DNA of 64,000 nucleotides from Gracilaria gracilis. Taxonomy: Eukaryota; Rhodophyta; Florideophyceae; Gracilariales; Gracilariaceae. The position numbers and the translations under genes are program-made. The notes beneath the pieces were generated by a model. The model saw only the letters and a list, made by a program, of their open reading frames with translations, did not search any database and was not told the DNA's origin. The stretch is taken from the NCBI GenBank assembly GCA_030374805.1, contig JARGSG010000042.1, positions 124,001-188,000 of the forward strand. Direction: 5' to 3'. Of this stretch, positions 11,908-23,879 are shown one piece after another (positions within the stretch are counted from its first letter, which is position 1; each line of letters starts with the position of its first letter).

Positions 11908-13467
11908 TTAGTTTCGGAACGTACTGCGTGAAGTTGATCCACTTGGTGGGCTGGAAGTGGCATCTGTCTTGGAACTTCTTCGAAACTCATTCACACAATG
12001 CGAGAGGGACTTCCACGCCTCGGCATGCGCGGCATGTCGTCGGGCATATTCAACAGCCATTCCGTGAAGCGCTTCACACAAGTTCTCGTGCATGTTGTTG
12101 CGCAACCGTCTCAATTCATCGGTGGGAGACAGGGCTACTTTCTTGTACCGCTCTCGAATCTCTTTCAATCGGTTTGACGCTCTATGCACATCGGTTTTCA
12201 AACCCTCCAAGCTCTCATTGGACGCAACCGTCCTGCCATCTTACATGCTGCCCGTGCGGCTCTCGAGCTGGTCACAGAGCTTTGTATGCACGGCAACAGC
12301 GTGCTCATACGCATCCTGTTCCTCTCTTCTCGCGTTCATGATGCGCTGAGCGCCCTTTGCCCTTTCTTTATAATCCCTGAAGACGTCGTCCACAACACGT
12401 GCAACGGGCAGGGCAATCGTCACTCCGTTTTGTAGGTGATCAAGCGCTCCTTGAGGGACTTCGACCGCGCGGTCGCCCATCGACCGCGAGCGTTGTGGGG
12501 ACGCGAACGACACGCGTCGCGAGCGCACATCCGAATCCGACGGAGAGCGACGCAGCTTCTCTCGCGAAGGGGGCGAGTCGAGCGCCGATACAGTGGCGCC
12601 ATGCACCTGGGCACCAAGCACGCGATTAGTAGGAACGACGATGGCGCTTCCATCATCGGCACCACCACTTGGATGGCACGACTGCGGCGAACGATCGCCC
12701 TCGGCGGGAATCTGCAGCGTGACGTGCGCCAAGTTGAGCCCCAGCTTGCCGCCCTCGCGCGTGTCCAGCTCGCGCAGCGCGTTCTGCATGGACAGCGCGC
12801 AGCTGCGCTCAGCGTCCTTCTGCTTGTGCACCTTTTCGGCGGCATGTCGCATGCTGGCCAGCGACACGCCCAGCTCCTTGACATAAGTATGCAGCCGTTC
12901 GACACGCGCCTCGGCCGAGTCGTGCACGGCGGCGTCCGGCGCGTCGCACTCCAGAAACCACACGAGCGCGTTGTTGACGCGACGCGCGGTCTGCCACAGC
13001 AGCTTCTCGCCCCAGTGCGAGAGGCGGTGCCAGGCGTTCTCGTCGGCTGACAAGCCGAACAGCGCCGACGTGATGGAGCTCTCATGGCTGACGGCCTCGC
13101 GGCGGATCTTGAGCCACTCTTCGTCGCCCAGCGCGCCGAGAAACGCCAGCAGCTCGTCGCTGGTGGAGAGCACGGCGTGCGTAGCAACGCGTCTAAGGGA
13201 GGTCTGCAGCCCGCGCAGACGCTCGTGCTCGTACGCAAAGCCGTGCTTGACGCGCCCCGCAACGCTGAGCGGCGGCAGCAGCGGCACGATGACGCACTCC
13301 TTCCTCGCGCGCAGGCTGTCGTGCAACCACAGAAAGTCGGCGATGGAGCGGCACACCAGGTAGTAATCGTCCGGCGTAGGCGTAGATACGATGGCCCAGT
13401 TACGACGCGAGCGCACGACGAAGACGCCAGCGGCCAGCTCGGGGTGCGCGGGCGCGGCGAACAGCGT
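11908..13467 (-). pseudogene. PX-BAR sorting nexin, one in-frame stop
   Basis: Sorting nexins bind endosomal phosphoinositides through the PX domain and tubulate membranes through the BAR domain. The PX domain starts at about 13467 (TLFAAPAHPELAAGVFVV), with the usual core DYYLVCRSIADFLWLHDSL, a proline-rich loop (IVPLLPPL) and terminal helices (LLAFLGALGDEEWLKIR). A helical BAR region follows, interrupted by an acidic/Ser-rich insert with basic RSRRVSF. The frame continues past TAA at 12243-12241 into the last BAR helix (NLCEALHGMAVEYARRHAAH) and ends at 11908. Upstream, in another frame, it abuts a polymerase epsilon-like segment with no spacer. GC content is much higher than in neighbouring genes. 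Confidence 0.75.
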
Positions 13468-13472
13468 GCAAT

Positions 13473-13754
13473 CTCCACCTCGCGCAGCAGCGTGGGCACG
13501 ACGGCAAGGTACATGTAAGGGCGGGCAATGATAGAGACGCGAAAGTCAGAGGTGTGGTCGTCTGTGATGAAAAAGAGGTCTACGGTCTGCACAGGCCTGT
13601 TGGTGAGTGGCTCCTGCGCGACGGTGGGCACCATGTTGAGCAGCCAGCCGACGCGCGGCTTGGAGCCCGGCGGCAGCTGCTCGAAGCCCATGGCGGCATC
13701 TTGCAGCAGCTGCTGCGCGCCGCTGCTTGTGCGCGGCGGGCTGCCCGTCGGCAT
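13473..13754 (-). pseudogene. N-terminal fragment of DNA polymerase epsilon catalytic subunit
   Basis: About 94 residues match the N-terminus of the leading-strand polymerase: MGFEQLPPGSKPRVGWLLNM, VDLFFITDDHTSDFRVSI and ARPYMYLAVV, ending at LLREVE. In the family this precedes the exonuclease and polymerase domains, none of which are found in the window. The similarity stops a few bases before the PX domain of the downstream sorting nexin, in a different frame. The long open frame continuing to 12420 is only the GC-rich shadow of the nexin. A truncated duplicate, an exon relic or a fusion are all possible. Confidence 0.65.
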
Positions 13755-14009
13755 TGAGCACGGCGCCGGGGCGGGTGCCAGATGCGGGACTGTACAATTT
13801 GAGAAGGTTGTTTGGTTGTTTGCCTAATTGAATAGAAGCAGCAGCGGAGGGGGCGACATCATATGCGGTTCTGGACATGGAATGTGTAAATGCGTGTGTG
13901 GCACTATGTTTGAAGCGTGAGGTGCATCGGAAGGCAGCGCGTATGACGGAACACAGGGGAGAACCAACAGAGGAAGTCTATCGGTATCATCCACAGCTTC
14001 ACATGCCGA

Positions 14010-14222
14010 GCGGCGGCGTTCGAAAAGCCGCACAGAGGCGACGCACAGCCGCGCAGAGGCGGAGGCGTTCGCACAGCGAAGACTGCGCCGTTCGCACAGC
14101 CACGCAAAGACGGCGGCGTTCGCCCAGCCGCGCAGAGGCGGCGGCGTTCGCACAACTGCGCAAAGGCGGCGGTGTTCGCACAGCCGCGCAAAGACGGCGG
14201 CATTCTCACAGCCGCGCAAGTG
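14010..14222. repeat. GC-rich minisatellite, ~28 bp period
   Basis: Around seven to eight imperfect units of the form gcgcagaggcggcggcgttc plus gcacagcc repeat in tandem. All six frames stay open through it, which explains several long spurious ORFs with Arg/Ala-rich repeats. Confidence 0.85.
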
Positions 14223-15797
14223 TGCTCCCGGATTGACTCCGGCGCCGTGGCCCACGAGCTATCTCTCGTTGATTGAAATCCCAACTTAATGGTCGTTCTT
14301 GTTGAGAAGGGCACATTTTCAGTGCAAAGTTTGCATTGCAAAATTTGCAGCCCGCAATTTTCCAGCGCCATTGGCGCTGCGCCAAGAGGCGAGTCTTGTG
14401 GCTGAGACTCTTGAGCCTGAGAGCCACCCCGGCTCACGCGGCCGGCGTTACGGCGCGCAGGTATTTCTGGTGCAGCGCCTGCTCGAGCAGCCGCACGCCA
14501 CTGGCGATGCGCGCCGCCAGAGCGTGTCGGAACTGCCGACTATCTAGGAAGTGCGCGTCCGGGGTCAGCGCCTGCCGCGAGTAGTCCATCACGGTCTACT
14601 GCAGTCCGCGCTGGCCGCGAGCAAGCAGTGCCCGACTCACCGAGACCAGGTTCACTTCCGTCACCTGCCCGCCGTTGCGCCGCACCTTGAGCCGGTGTTG
14701 GCTACTTTTTCAGTTGCCGCTAAACAGCCTCTCGCCCATGCCTAACGCCTTTTTGATGTACAGCTCGCTTTTATCGCCACGCATGGGCTCGTGGCAGAAT
14801 ACCACGACCGATATCAACGACCGATATCAACGACCGGATCAACGCCTGGATCACCACCGCCATCCACACCTGACCGTGCTCCCCCCCGTAGCAGCTGCGA
14901 CTGGAAGACCCCCTCTTCATCTACAGCGACCCTCACACCGTCGCAACCGCCTTTTGTAGCGTCTTTGTGCAGTTCACGTCAATCGCCACAGCACAGGGCC
15001 TCTTTGTCGATGCTCGCGCCTGTGATTTACGCGGCAGACGAAGACGTGCCAGCTACGACGCCGTCACTATCCGTAGCTTGCTGTGTGTTTTTTTGAGTGC
15101 TACTGCACTCTGATGAAGTGCCTCAGCCTGCGATCGCCGCAGCAGTCTCGCTTGTCTTCGCTACTCGTGCCCCTGCTGCACGTGGCGGACAACGAGCCTG
15201 CTTCAACGCCGTCGCTTGTCATGCGCCTTAGTGTGCCGTAGGGCAAGTTGCCGGCGCGCGAAGGCATTCCTATGCCTTAGAACTCAATTCTCGCCTCGCT
15301 ACTGACGCCCAGGATTGGCGCAACCCTCACCTTCATCCTGCTCAAGCGGGTGTGCCAGTACCTGTCATTCACACTGGACTGCGTGCTACGCATGGAGCTC
15401 TGCAACGCCACGCTTCTCACCCGGGCGTGCGAATTATAGCACGGCCCGGTGGGTCAATGCGGCCACCGCATGGCCGCAAGCCGAGTCGCGCTTGGAATGT
15501 TGCAATTACTGATCGCCCGTCTACCGCACAACCTCCGGGCTACTGCCTCAAAAGCGAGCTGGTGCTGTTCTTTTTAGACCATGGCAGCAATTGTGACCTA
15601 ATGCCCGGCGCCGTGCTCCACAGGCGCTGTCATGCTTCGTCGCTGCGGCCAAAGCATCACTGGGCAGACGGTCGATACGGTGGTGGTAGGACGATATGTC
15701 GTCAGGGCGACATGAGGTCTATGGATATGGAAGTTATATAAGGAATGATGAGGCTGATGATAAATGCATGGTTCAGTTTATTTCCAGACCTTTAGAT
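14223..15797. other. GC-rich region with short unrecognised coding-like fragments
   Basis: On the minus strand, about 14720-14430 reads SRQFRHALAARIASGVRLLE and neighbouring pieces that look protein-like but contain several stops. On the plus strand, about 14900-15090 reads DPLFIYSDPHTVATAFCSVF and about 15310-15400 reads ILLKRVCQYLSFTLDCVLRM. None matches a family I know. They look like decayed exons with the same base composition as the nexin gene. Confidence 0.35.
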
Positions 15798-16352
15798 CTA
15801 GAAGAAGGGCTGCGAAAAGCACTGCCCATTTTTGATTGCTTCTTTCACATCATCATCCTCTGAAGAACGAAGCAGCCTAGAGGGATTGATTGGCATGTGA
15901 GTGGTTAAGTGTTCGTTCCTCGAAGTCCTTACACCGTACCTAACACAATCTAATCTGTGTGGATAGGAAACAATTACGGTTACATTGGATGAGAAGCGCA
16001 CTTTTTTTCTCGGAGTTTCGGCCTTATAATTCCTTTGGCGCCTTGAGACTTCCAAACCGACCATTTTGGATTGTGGATTACGGTCGCGAACGCGATCCAG
16101 AGAGGAGACAAACTCGTTGTAAAGTTTTTCCGTTAATGCTCTTTGGCTAACTCGAAGAGAGCATAAGGGCAAAGTTTTTGTGTGCGATAGCATTTCTTTT
16201 CGTTTCAACGCTGCAATGGCAATTTTTACATCGACTTCAAATGCGTTTAGTTTGCTTATGTTTCTCAGCGGTTTCAGAGACATGTGTTTGCAATAGTCTT
16301 CCATTTTCCACCGATTTAAGCGGTATTTAACTTCAGCTTTCGGTGAATCCAT
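15798..16352 (-). CDS. Hypothetical basic protein, 184 aa
   Basis: An intact ATG-to-stop frame of 184 codons. It is rich in Lys/Arg with an acidic C-terminal patch (LRSSEDDDVKEAIKNGQC) and a possible nuclear localisation stretch (RRQRNYKAETPRKKVRFSSN). No domain, signal peptide or membrane segment is seen and no family is recognised. It stands alone in an AT-richer stretch between two relic regions. It may be a small host gene, or an exon or TE remnant. Confidence 0.4.
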   Translation of the reverse strand: MDSPKAEVKYRLNRWKMEDYCKHMSLKPLRNISKLNAFEVDVKIAIAALKRKEMLSHTKTLPLCSLRVSQRALTEKLYNEFVSSLDRVRDRNPQSKMVGLEVSRRQRNYKAETPRKKVRFSSNVTVIVSYPHRLDCVRYGVRTSRNEHLTTHMPINPSRLLRSSEDDDVKEAIKNGQCFSQPFF

Positions 16353-17410
16353 GTTAGTTGTACAAAGAAAGTTTGGATTTTGTCAGAGAGAATGCAGTTG
16401 TTAAAGTACAATGTACTAGGCGAATCTGTGTAATGGGGTAACGTACAAAAATTTGAATCTGCGAGGATCGACGAACGATAGTTTGTTGTACCTCGATAAC
16501 GCTTAGGGCGAGGAGCGTAAAGATGGAAGAATAGTGTTTCCAAATCGCACAGGGTCTTGTTTTGCTGTTGCATTTCAGGAGTGTTACTACACCTGACAGC
16601 TACGCCGAAAGTTGACTCTCATGCCCTGTCAGGTACTTCAGACTTCGACATACTAGAAATGAATAGTGCTTTTTTAGTGAATATAGTGGACACTATGTAC
16701 GTCGTGTACTACTATTCAGTAGAGCAGATTTGATTAGTGATGTTCTCGTGACTGCTGGCGCATTTGCTTTTATTTTCAGTTGGAGACCGTGACAACGGGA
16801 GCAAGCAATAAATTTTTACAATTGGTGCTTCGCAGGTTCAGGGGTTTGCGACATTCCGGACCAGTCCAATCTAGTCCACCCAATTTATATCCTTGGACTG
16901 GACGCAAAGCAACCTCGTGTATCATAATGTTACTGATACGAAAAGAAAAAAATTGTCAGACTCTTTAAGCTGTGACACGGCTTCTATTAGACAAAACTAC
17001 ATAATGGGGGCGGTCTAAAATGTAGAACGCCCCCATTATTGGCGTTGTTTTTGTTATTGGGGGTTTTTGGGAGTCCCAGAAGAAGTGAAATAGTGTTGGA
17101 GATTGTAAGAAAAGTGTCTGCGAAAGGGTGTAAGAATGGTCTCCTAGGATTAGAGATATTGTTACTGCTAGTGTATAGTAAATATTATAGCAGAATGAGG
17201 TGGGTTTCCATTTAATTCCTAGGAGTCGGTTGGTTGTAGCGGGGAATTTAGGGGGTTTTCGGGGTTTAATGGGATTCGTTGTTATTGTTATTATTTGGTA
17301 GTTGTCTCTTTAATCCTTTAGGAGGTGACCAGGGGTATATATATCATTGTATCAGCGCAACACTCTTTCTGCTTCTAATTCTTAAGAGAAAAAGGGTCAC
17401 GGCTACTATT
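16353..17410. other. Intergenic, AT/GT-rich
   Basis: No coding frame with family resemblance. It contains one strong hairpin (17001-17039) and a G/T-rich stretch around 17030-17280. Confidence 0.5.
17001..17039. repeat. Perfect 12-bp-arm hairpin
   Basis: ATAATGGGGGCG at 17001-17012 pairs perfectly with CGCCCCCATTAT at 17028-17039 across a 15-base loop. Function unknown. It may be the end of a small transposon or a structured transcript end. Confidence 0.85.
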
Positions 17411-18430
17411 CTACTCCAAAACGTAGATCTCGCCGAGTATATCAAGTCGAAGAACATGACGACTGTTCCTCGACGCCATGGACTGAAGGTTCTGTTGCAC
17501 TTTAGCTGCATACTGAGAGTTCCATGTCTTATCCATGCCTAATATTGCAGATTCCGTCACCTCCGTCTCGAATTCTGAACGGACAACATCAGAAAACTTG
17601 GCTATTAAATGCCAAACTGCCGGGAGAGAGAGTGTGGGACAGGGACTTTTAAATAACTCGAATGGCAGCAACGTATCCAGGCCTGATATAACGGCAGACA
17701 AATGCTCAATCTTTCCGAAACCATTACAATGTTCCCATCTTTTGATATACCCGAAATGAAGAAGACATGGTCTAGAGGGATGTTGGAGTCCATCGGAAGG
17801 CCATTCGTATAAGAACTAAAGAAACACCGAAAAAACCAGCCGTTTTGGGCCGTAATTTTCTGAAGGACAAACCCAGTGTGGGACTTACAATCGGTACATT
17901 AAAGAGAAATAAAATCCACAAACGAAGACAATTAGGACAACGATATGGAACCCAAACATACAGAGAGTCATAGCTCCTTCTCGGATGTGTTGCGACAAAC
18001 GATAAAGATTTCAGAAATCCCTTCACGGGATACCGCAAAGCTACCAGCGTGGCGATTGTAGTGCGGCAGTGGAGAACAACGAGATCAGCCAACCATTCTT
18101 GTAAGAGAGTCAAACCGCTTAAAGTCTTCTCTTCGAGCCAGTATCCTGCTAAGTACGATTTCCATTTAGCGATCGGTTTCTCTCCTTGAACACTAGGAAA
18201 GGGACCCTCATTGCGATTACCTTCGCTTTGACAATTTTTATATATCACTTCGTTTATAGATTTGCACCTAACCACGTCAAGAAGCCACAAGCAACCAGTT
18301 GTATCTCGGAACTCTAGTTCAGATCCATTCAAAGTTAAGGAACCACGTATTATTTCTGGAATACGCGCTTCATATAGGAAGATTAAAAAAAGTTCAGCGC
18401 TGTTTGTTCTCTGGACATGGGTAACACGAG
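17411..18430 (-). pseudogene. Unrecognised protein, two frames, 5' end cut by retrotransposon junction
   Basis: Reading leftward, a frame from about 18430 to 17772 (NSAELFLIFLYEARIPEIIR; GCLWLLDVVRCKSINEVIY) is followed, after a frame change near 17750, by a frame down to 17411 (LPAVWHLIAKFSDVVRSEFE). The two together would give about 330 residues. No domain is recognised. The upstream end coincides with the start of recognisable gypsy reverse transcriptase at about 18468, so the gene may have been split or is itself a relic. Confidence 0.3.
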
Positions 18431-18545
18431 CACTGCAGTCTTCATTCGAATACATGTGCTTTGAACAGTTCCAAGTAGACAAGATGCTTCGCGCTAGCGT
18501 GATCGAAAACGCCCAGTCGCCATGGGCATCCCCAGTGGTACTGGC

Positions 18546-18554
18546 GCTTAAGAC
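18546..18554. repeat. 9-bp target-site duplication, left
   Basis: GCTTAAGAC immediately left of the MULE, identical to 24778-24786. It lies inside the gypsy RT, and one copy suffices to keep that frame. A 9-bp duplication is typical of Mutator-like elements. Confidence 0.92.
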
Positions 18555-19410
18555 AAGAGACTTTAAACTCCCTACAATGTTGGTCACGATGGGCCATGAA
18601 CCGCCAGTAGCCGTGACTATCGGCAATTGCAAGCACCGATTTCATGCTGGCACACGGAGCAACAACAGGTGCGCTGAGAGCCGGTTGGCGCGAGAGCTGG
18701 TTGGAGCCGACGCCGGTACTGACGGTACAGTTTTGCCACAAAATATCGCTCCCGCAAACCTGCGAAAGCCGGGCGCCGACCCCACTCTTCACCCAACATC
18801 TCCAACGGCGTCCAAGCCTCCCCCGCTCCGCGCTCCAGGCCGCCGACGCCTCCCGCTACTCTCCCGCCGCGCTGCGCTCGCCGCCGCGCCACGCTGCGCT
18901 TGCCGCCGCCAAGCCACGCCCGCCAGCGCGGCAACCGCACTCCTCATCCCACATCTTCAACGCCGTCCAAGCCTCCTCTACCGCGCGCTTCAGGCCGCCA
19001 AGGCCACTGCCTACTTTACCGCCGGGCTGGGCTCGCCGCGGAGCCACGCCGCGCTTGCCGCCGCCGCGCCGCGCCCGCTGGGGCGCCGACCGCACTCGGC
19101 ACATCTGCTGCCACCCTCTCGCCGCCAGCGCAAGATTTAAGTCGCCGCGCAAAGCTCTCCGTTTCCGAATCACGCACGCCGCCTCCGCCGCACCCGCCGC
19201 CACCCCCCCGGGCTCGCCGCCATCCCGCCGGGCTCGCCGCCCCCACGCTGGGCTCGCTGCCCTTGAGCCCTGCTCTCCACCCCTGTGCTGCACTCGCCAT
19301 CCCTGCGGCGCAATCGCTACCGCCGCTGCATGCTCCGAGTCTCACCTGCCTCACGCTGGGCACCTGCGCAAGATTCAATCCTCCGCCGAGCCTTTGTGCG
19401 CGGGCGTGCG
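18555..19410. repeat. MULE left TIR with subterminal repeats
   Basis: The outer ~370 bp match the right TIR in inverted orientation. Inside it, a segment beginning near 18785 (cacccaacatctccaacg) recurs near 18945, so the arm holds its own direct repeats. The inner motif near 19345-19395 (caagattcaatcctccgcc) has its inverse near 23880. Long frames on both strands here are composition artefacts. Confidence 0.85.
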
Positions 19411-20291
19411 CATGATCCAAGGTTTTGCCCGCTGAGTGTCCTTTGCGCAGCCATTGCGCATTATGCCCTCTTGCTTTCTGTCTACCTCACCTGCTTTTGG
19501 CGGCCCACGCCCAGACCCGCTTTTTGTGGCGACTGCGCCTTGTGCCGCGACGCCTTCCGCCTTTTTATTCTGCGCCGCGGGTTTGTTTCGCGCGTCTGCA
19601 TGGCACGCGCTGCAGTTTTGTCTGGCACACCTTCGCACCTCGTGACTTGATGTCGAATTGTGCTCCCCCGCGCTTTGCGACAGAGCGCGCACTGCGCGGG
19701 CGCCTCTAAGCAAGCCAGCGCTCCAGAGAACGTGTGCTGACTACAGCTTAGTATTCTGTGGGCGTTGCTGTTGCGCTCGTTTGCTTTCTCTGTTTTGGCG
19801 GTCAGGGAGCATTTATGATCTATGCTTTGGTGTTTGTCATTTGATGTCTTCTTTGTTCTGTAACAATTCTTCGCTGCTTGTCTCGTTGCTATACCCCAGA
19901 AAAGCAGAACAAAGGAAACGTGACATTCTGGAAACTCTACGCTCGGTGCTGGAGGGCGCTGCAGCGCCCCATACTTCAGTATCAAACTCCCGATGGTTTG
20001 GAAATGTGTCTGTTTGTGGATTGAATGTCGGCGGAAAGTCTTTTTCTGTCACTGTGTTCGAAACCAAGGACGTGTTCCGCTATTGTACATACGTAGGGTA
20101 ACTTTCTAGTGTTGCGGTCGGAGTTACATTTTATTCGTTATGCCATTTCATGGGGCGGCTACAAGCTACAACGTATCAGCAGGAGAAGAGGTGCATTAGA
20201 CGTCCGGCGTGGCAAAAAGGTTTTGTAGGAGAGGGACAGCGAGAAAGTCTTTTCTACAGGAGGACGCCGCTTCATAAAAAAAAGGGAAGGC
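19411..20291. other. MULE internal 5' region, no gene seen
   Basis: Lies between the left TIR repeats and the transposase. Several short frames with biased composition are present, without family resemblance. It probably contains the transposase promoter and leader. Confidence 0.4.
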
Positions 20292-22903
20292 TTGTGCAAC
20301 ATAGTACCTCTTGTAACTTTGACGGCACAAGAAGAACTGGTGATCATAATCACTGCTACCTCTAGGGGAGGCGTATGCAAAATGGGAAACCCAAAGATCA
20401 TCTATCACCAGTTTTTCGACAGTGTTCCAGGATATGAAGAGGTCTTGGAAGCACTGCGCTGCATGTTGCAAGTTACTCCGGAAGATATCAAATCGCTAAT
20501 ATCTGCAATTGTTCGCGAAGGGGATGAAATTGCCATGGACGAGAACTTTTTCACTGCACTATGCTTTGGTCTCGTTGATGATAAGCAAACGTGGGAACCT
20601 TCTTCACTGCGTTCAGTTGCAGTCTCAGACTGCAGTTCGTGCAATAAATACTTTACTACGGACAGCTTCTTGTCGAGCAATACTTTCAGTCTCACTCAGA
20701 GGTGCTAAAAGTGTCGCAAAGAAGCGAAAATCACGGAAGTTCCAGCGATGGTGAAGATAAAGTTGTCAGGGAGAGGTTTCACCTCAGGAAAATTTACGGC
20801 TCTGTACAAAACCACAGTCGAGGCTGCGCGTCATTTTTCGTGCCCAACTGAAGTTCTTTGCGTAGCCTACGATCAGTTGTTCGATCTCACTGTGGTAGAA
20901 CCATTTGCACACACGAAAACAGGGGTGGATTTTGTAGGCATTAACGTCGGAACGGCACAGCAAGAGTTTCTGGCAATAGTACAGAACACAGAGAAGTACA
21001 CTTACATAGTGCATCAAAGGGCTTCAGAGAAACGCAAGTCTGAGTCGTATATATGTAGTCAGAGAAAAACCAAGCAGCATGATATAAGTAGGCCCGTCAA
21101 AAGACAAAGATTGTCTAAGAAAGAGATAGACTGCCGAGGTTCTGTGTCTTTCTCATATCGACGGCCAAATAACGCCATAGCAAGGATAAAACATGAACAG
21201 CACCATGAGATTCTACAGAAGCTTCCATCTCTGTCTGAACGAGCACCAGCAGTGCACGAAGAAATCAATGCGTCCATTGAAGCAGGAATGACCCCTTTTC
21301 AAATATGTGAGCATATTCGACGGAAGTATCGCGTAGAGTTTCAGTATCATGAAGGGTACTACATATGGAGCAAAGAAATGGAGAAGCTTACCAGAAAATC
21401 CAGAGATCCGATTTCCTCAGCTTTGGAAATGATAGAAATGTCAGACAACATTGATCTGATATACATGCAAAGCGATCCTTTTTGCGTTGGGTTTGTTGTG
21501 AAGAGTGCCCTGGATATATCAAAGCAAAGAAATATTGTTGAAGTACAGATTGACTCGACCTACAAGACCAATAGTAACAGCATGGAACTTTTTGCGTTAA
21601 TTGGTTCGTATATGGGGGTTGGAGTCCCACTTGCTTATCTACTTCTCAACCATTGAAAGCCCGGGCAAAATGCAGAGGGTTATAGAATCCGAGTGCTCAC
21701 TGCATTTATGTCTTCCTTCCAGTATGTGAATCCACACGTCAAACCTCTGTTTTTCTTTAGTGACAAAGACAAAGCTCAGCTCTCTTCAATTTCTGAAGTA
21801 TACGGAATCCAGCCGATATGTTTGTGGCACATGAAGCGCGCAGTGAGGAAGAAATTTACTGGCCTTAGAAAGAATGAGGGTACATTGTACACGCGGAAAT
21901 TGGAGCATGAGATCATGGCTATGATAACGTATCACTACCACATGCATCTCTTTTATGAGGAAAAAAGTTTGGAAGCAGTACGTGTTCGATGCACAAGGGA
22001 GATGAATATCCTTTGTCAGAGATACCAGCAGCTGCAAAAGTATCTTACGGACAACTGGTACAGTTGCCAGTGGTTCTCAAAGTGGAGCCGGAGCCGCAAG
22101 GATTTCATTGCAATTGCTAAGACCACAATGATGGTGGAGAGTCATTGGCGGGTTCTGAAGAGGCTGTATCTGCAGAACTACAATCGACCAAGGGTAGATC
22201 TGTTGGTGTCTATAATTGACAGGAACTTACTATCTAAGTACCGGTTTGATTTTGAAGCTTATGTTTCAGGGCGTAAGAAGCCGTCTTGGTGGAAATCTTT
22301 TGCAATGGAGTGGAAAGCAGCCTCATTAAGGCCGCATAATAGCACTTATGTGACTGACAAGCTGGCATGGAAATGTTCTTGCAAAGCCTTTATGATCAGT
22401 AGATTTATGTTCTGCAAACACCTCGTCCATGGCCTAGCTTGCCCTCCGTATCGTGACATTATTCGTAGCCGTCGGCCTCCGTTTCTACGCTCTGCAAGAG
22501 CAGAGGGCGTTTTTGCGCCAACTTTATCGAGGAACAATCAACGGACTACTTTCAAAATGATGCATCGTCGCTGCCAGAAGAGGACAACCCCTCTCATGCA
22601 AGAGCTCCATTTGAGGTAGATATCACGGAAGAAAGGATGAACCCAATACTCCAACTTGATGATTCGGTTGAAATTATTGAGCGAAGCCAGGTGTCCACAT
22701 CCGACGAAATTCAGTCTTTACTCGAGTGGAACTTAGAGCATCTCCGTAACCTCCGTCAGACAAGTGCTTCCGCGCGTCAAACTCAGCACCTCCGAAACAT
22801 ATTGCAAAAACTCTTTCGGTATCAGGCTGACGAGCAGGAAAACCTGCGAGCACGTAGAGCGCCTACGACATGGAACAACCGAAATTCGCTTCACCTCCCT
22901 TGA
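20292..22903 (+). pseudogene. MULE transposase with SWIM zinc finger
   Basis: One frame runs 20292-22619 with only TAA at 20706-20708 and TGA at 21654-21656. A second frame (to 22903) continues the C-terminus after a shift near 22515. N-terminal Cys pairs (CSSCNKYF ... RC-stop-KC) suggest a zinc-binding region. The DDE core is present: first Asp in VQIDSTYKTNSNSMEL (21552), second in FFFSDKDKAQLSSI (about 21762), Glu in MMVESHWRVLKRL (22137). A SWIM finger (CSCKAFMISRFMFCKHLV) follows near 22375-22430. Catalytic residues are retained, so decay is recent and due to stops. The first stop falls inside what should be a CxxC pair. Confidence 0.85.
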
Positions 22904-23879
22904 TTCCTAAGCTGAATTCATGTTGAATCTGCTGCGCAAAGCGCAAAAAGATCAGAAGACTGTAGGCTATGCAGCAGCAAGCAACATTTATCGCACGGTT
23001 GTCTCCATATTGCTGCTGGATTTAAACAAGTGGTTGTGGCGTGAATAGAGTTGATAGAGTAAATCGCGCGACCGGTCTCTGTAAAAAGACGTGCGTAGCC
23101 GCGAAAGAGATCAAAGCCACAACGCGATGCGCGCTGCTTCTCTGACCATACCAAGCTGCGTTGCAGAGCGACGACCAATAGAGAAGAGACACCGTAAAAC
23201 GAAGCGGCGGGGAAGGAGCGAGGCTTAAGCGGGAAGCGAAGCAGCGGCGTAGGACGAAACAACCACGAAGGGCGCCCTCTGACGTAAAGCGCTCAGAGAC
23301 CCACTCAGATGCCGCCACATGATGCCGGCCGCTAAGTAGAAAGAGGCGGCAGAGTATATTAGACAGCCTCGTGAAGCAAAACCGCAGCAACAATGGCGTG
23401 GAAATGTACACCGCGTTGTGGCACAGCCGTAGCGACCCTGATCGCGTGTGGGAGTCGTCAAGAGCCGCAGTGCGGGAGACGCTTCCATGTTGATCAAACA
23501 GCGGAGTGTAGTCTATCGGAAGGGAACTGGACACAACGGCAAAGCGGAAACTCGAAAAATATCTGAGGTTGAATTCCAAGTTGAGGCCCAGGAGAATGCG
23601 AAGTCTGAGAGAGTGGTGGCGCCAAGAGCTCTCTAAGAGACGTTCCGAGTGTTTGGCAGCGCCGAACGCAGCGCTGCGGAGGCGTGCGGCATGCGGCGGC
23701 CTCGAGAACGACGCCGAGGATTTTCGAAGAGTATGGCTATGGCTTGAGCGGTATGACAAGTTGAAGATGGTTGTTGAGAGCGAGGGCGGCCCACTACTGG
23801 CGGGAACGATTTATTCATCATCGCAGCGATTAGCGACGTGGGCAAAATCTTGGAGCATGCGGCATGCCCAAGCAGGACG
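22904..23879. other. MULE internal 3' region, no gene seen
   Basis: A long Ser/Arg/Leu-rich minus-strand frame (23759-23022) is open here but has no family resemblance and looks like a compositional artefact. It probably holds the transposase 3' UTR. Confidence 0.4.

Noticed and set aside
12420-13460. Long Arg/Cys/Ser-rich minus frame continuing the polymerase fragment
   Set aside because: It is the out-of-frame shadow of the PX-BAR nexin in GC-rich DNA.
18644-19435. Ala/Pro/Arg-rich frames in the MULE TIRs
   Set aside because: They are open in several frames on both strands, composition-driven, and lie inside inverted repeats.
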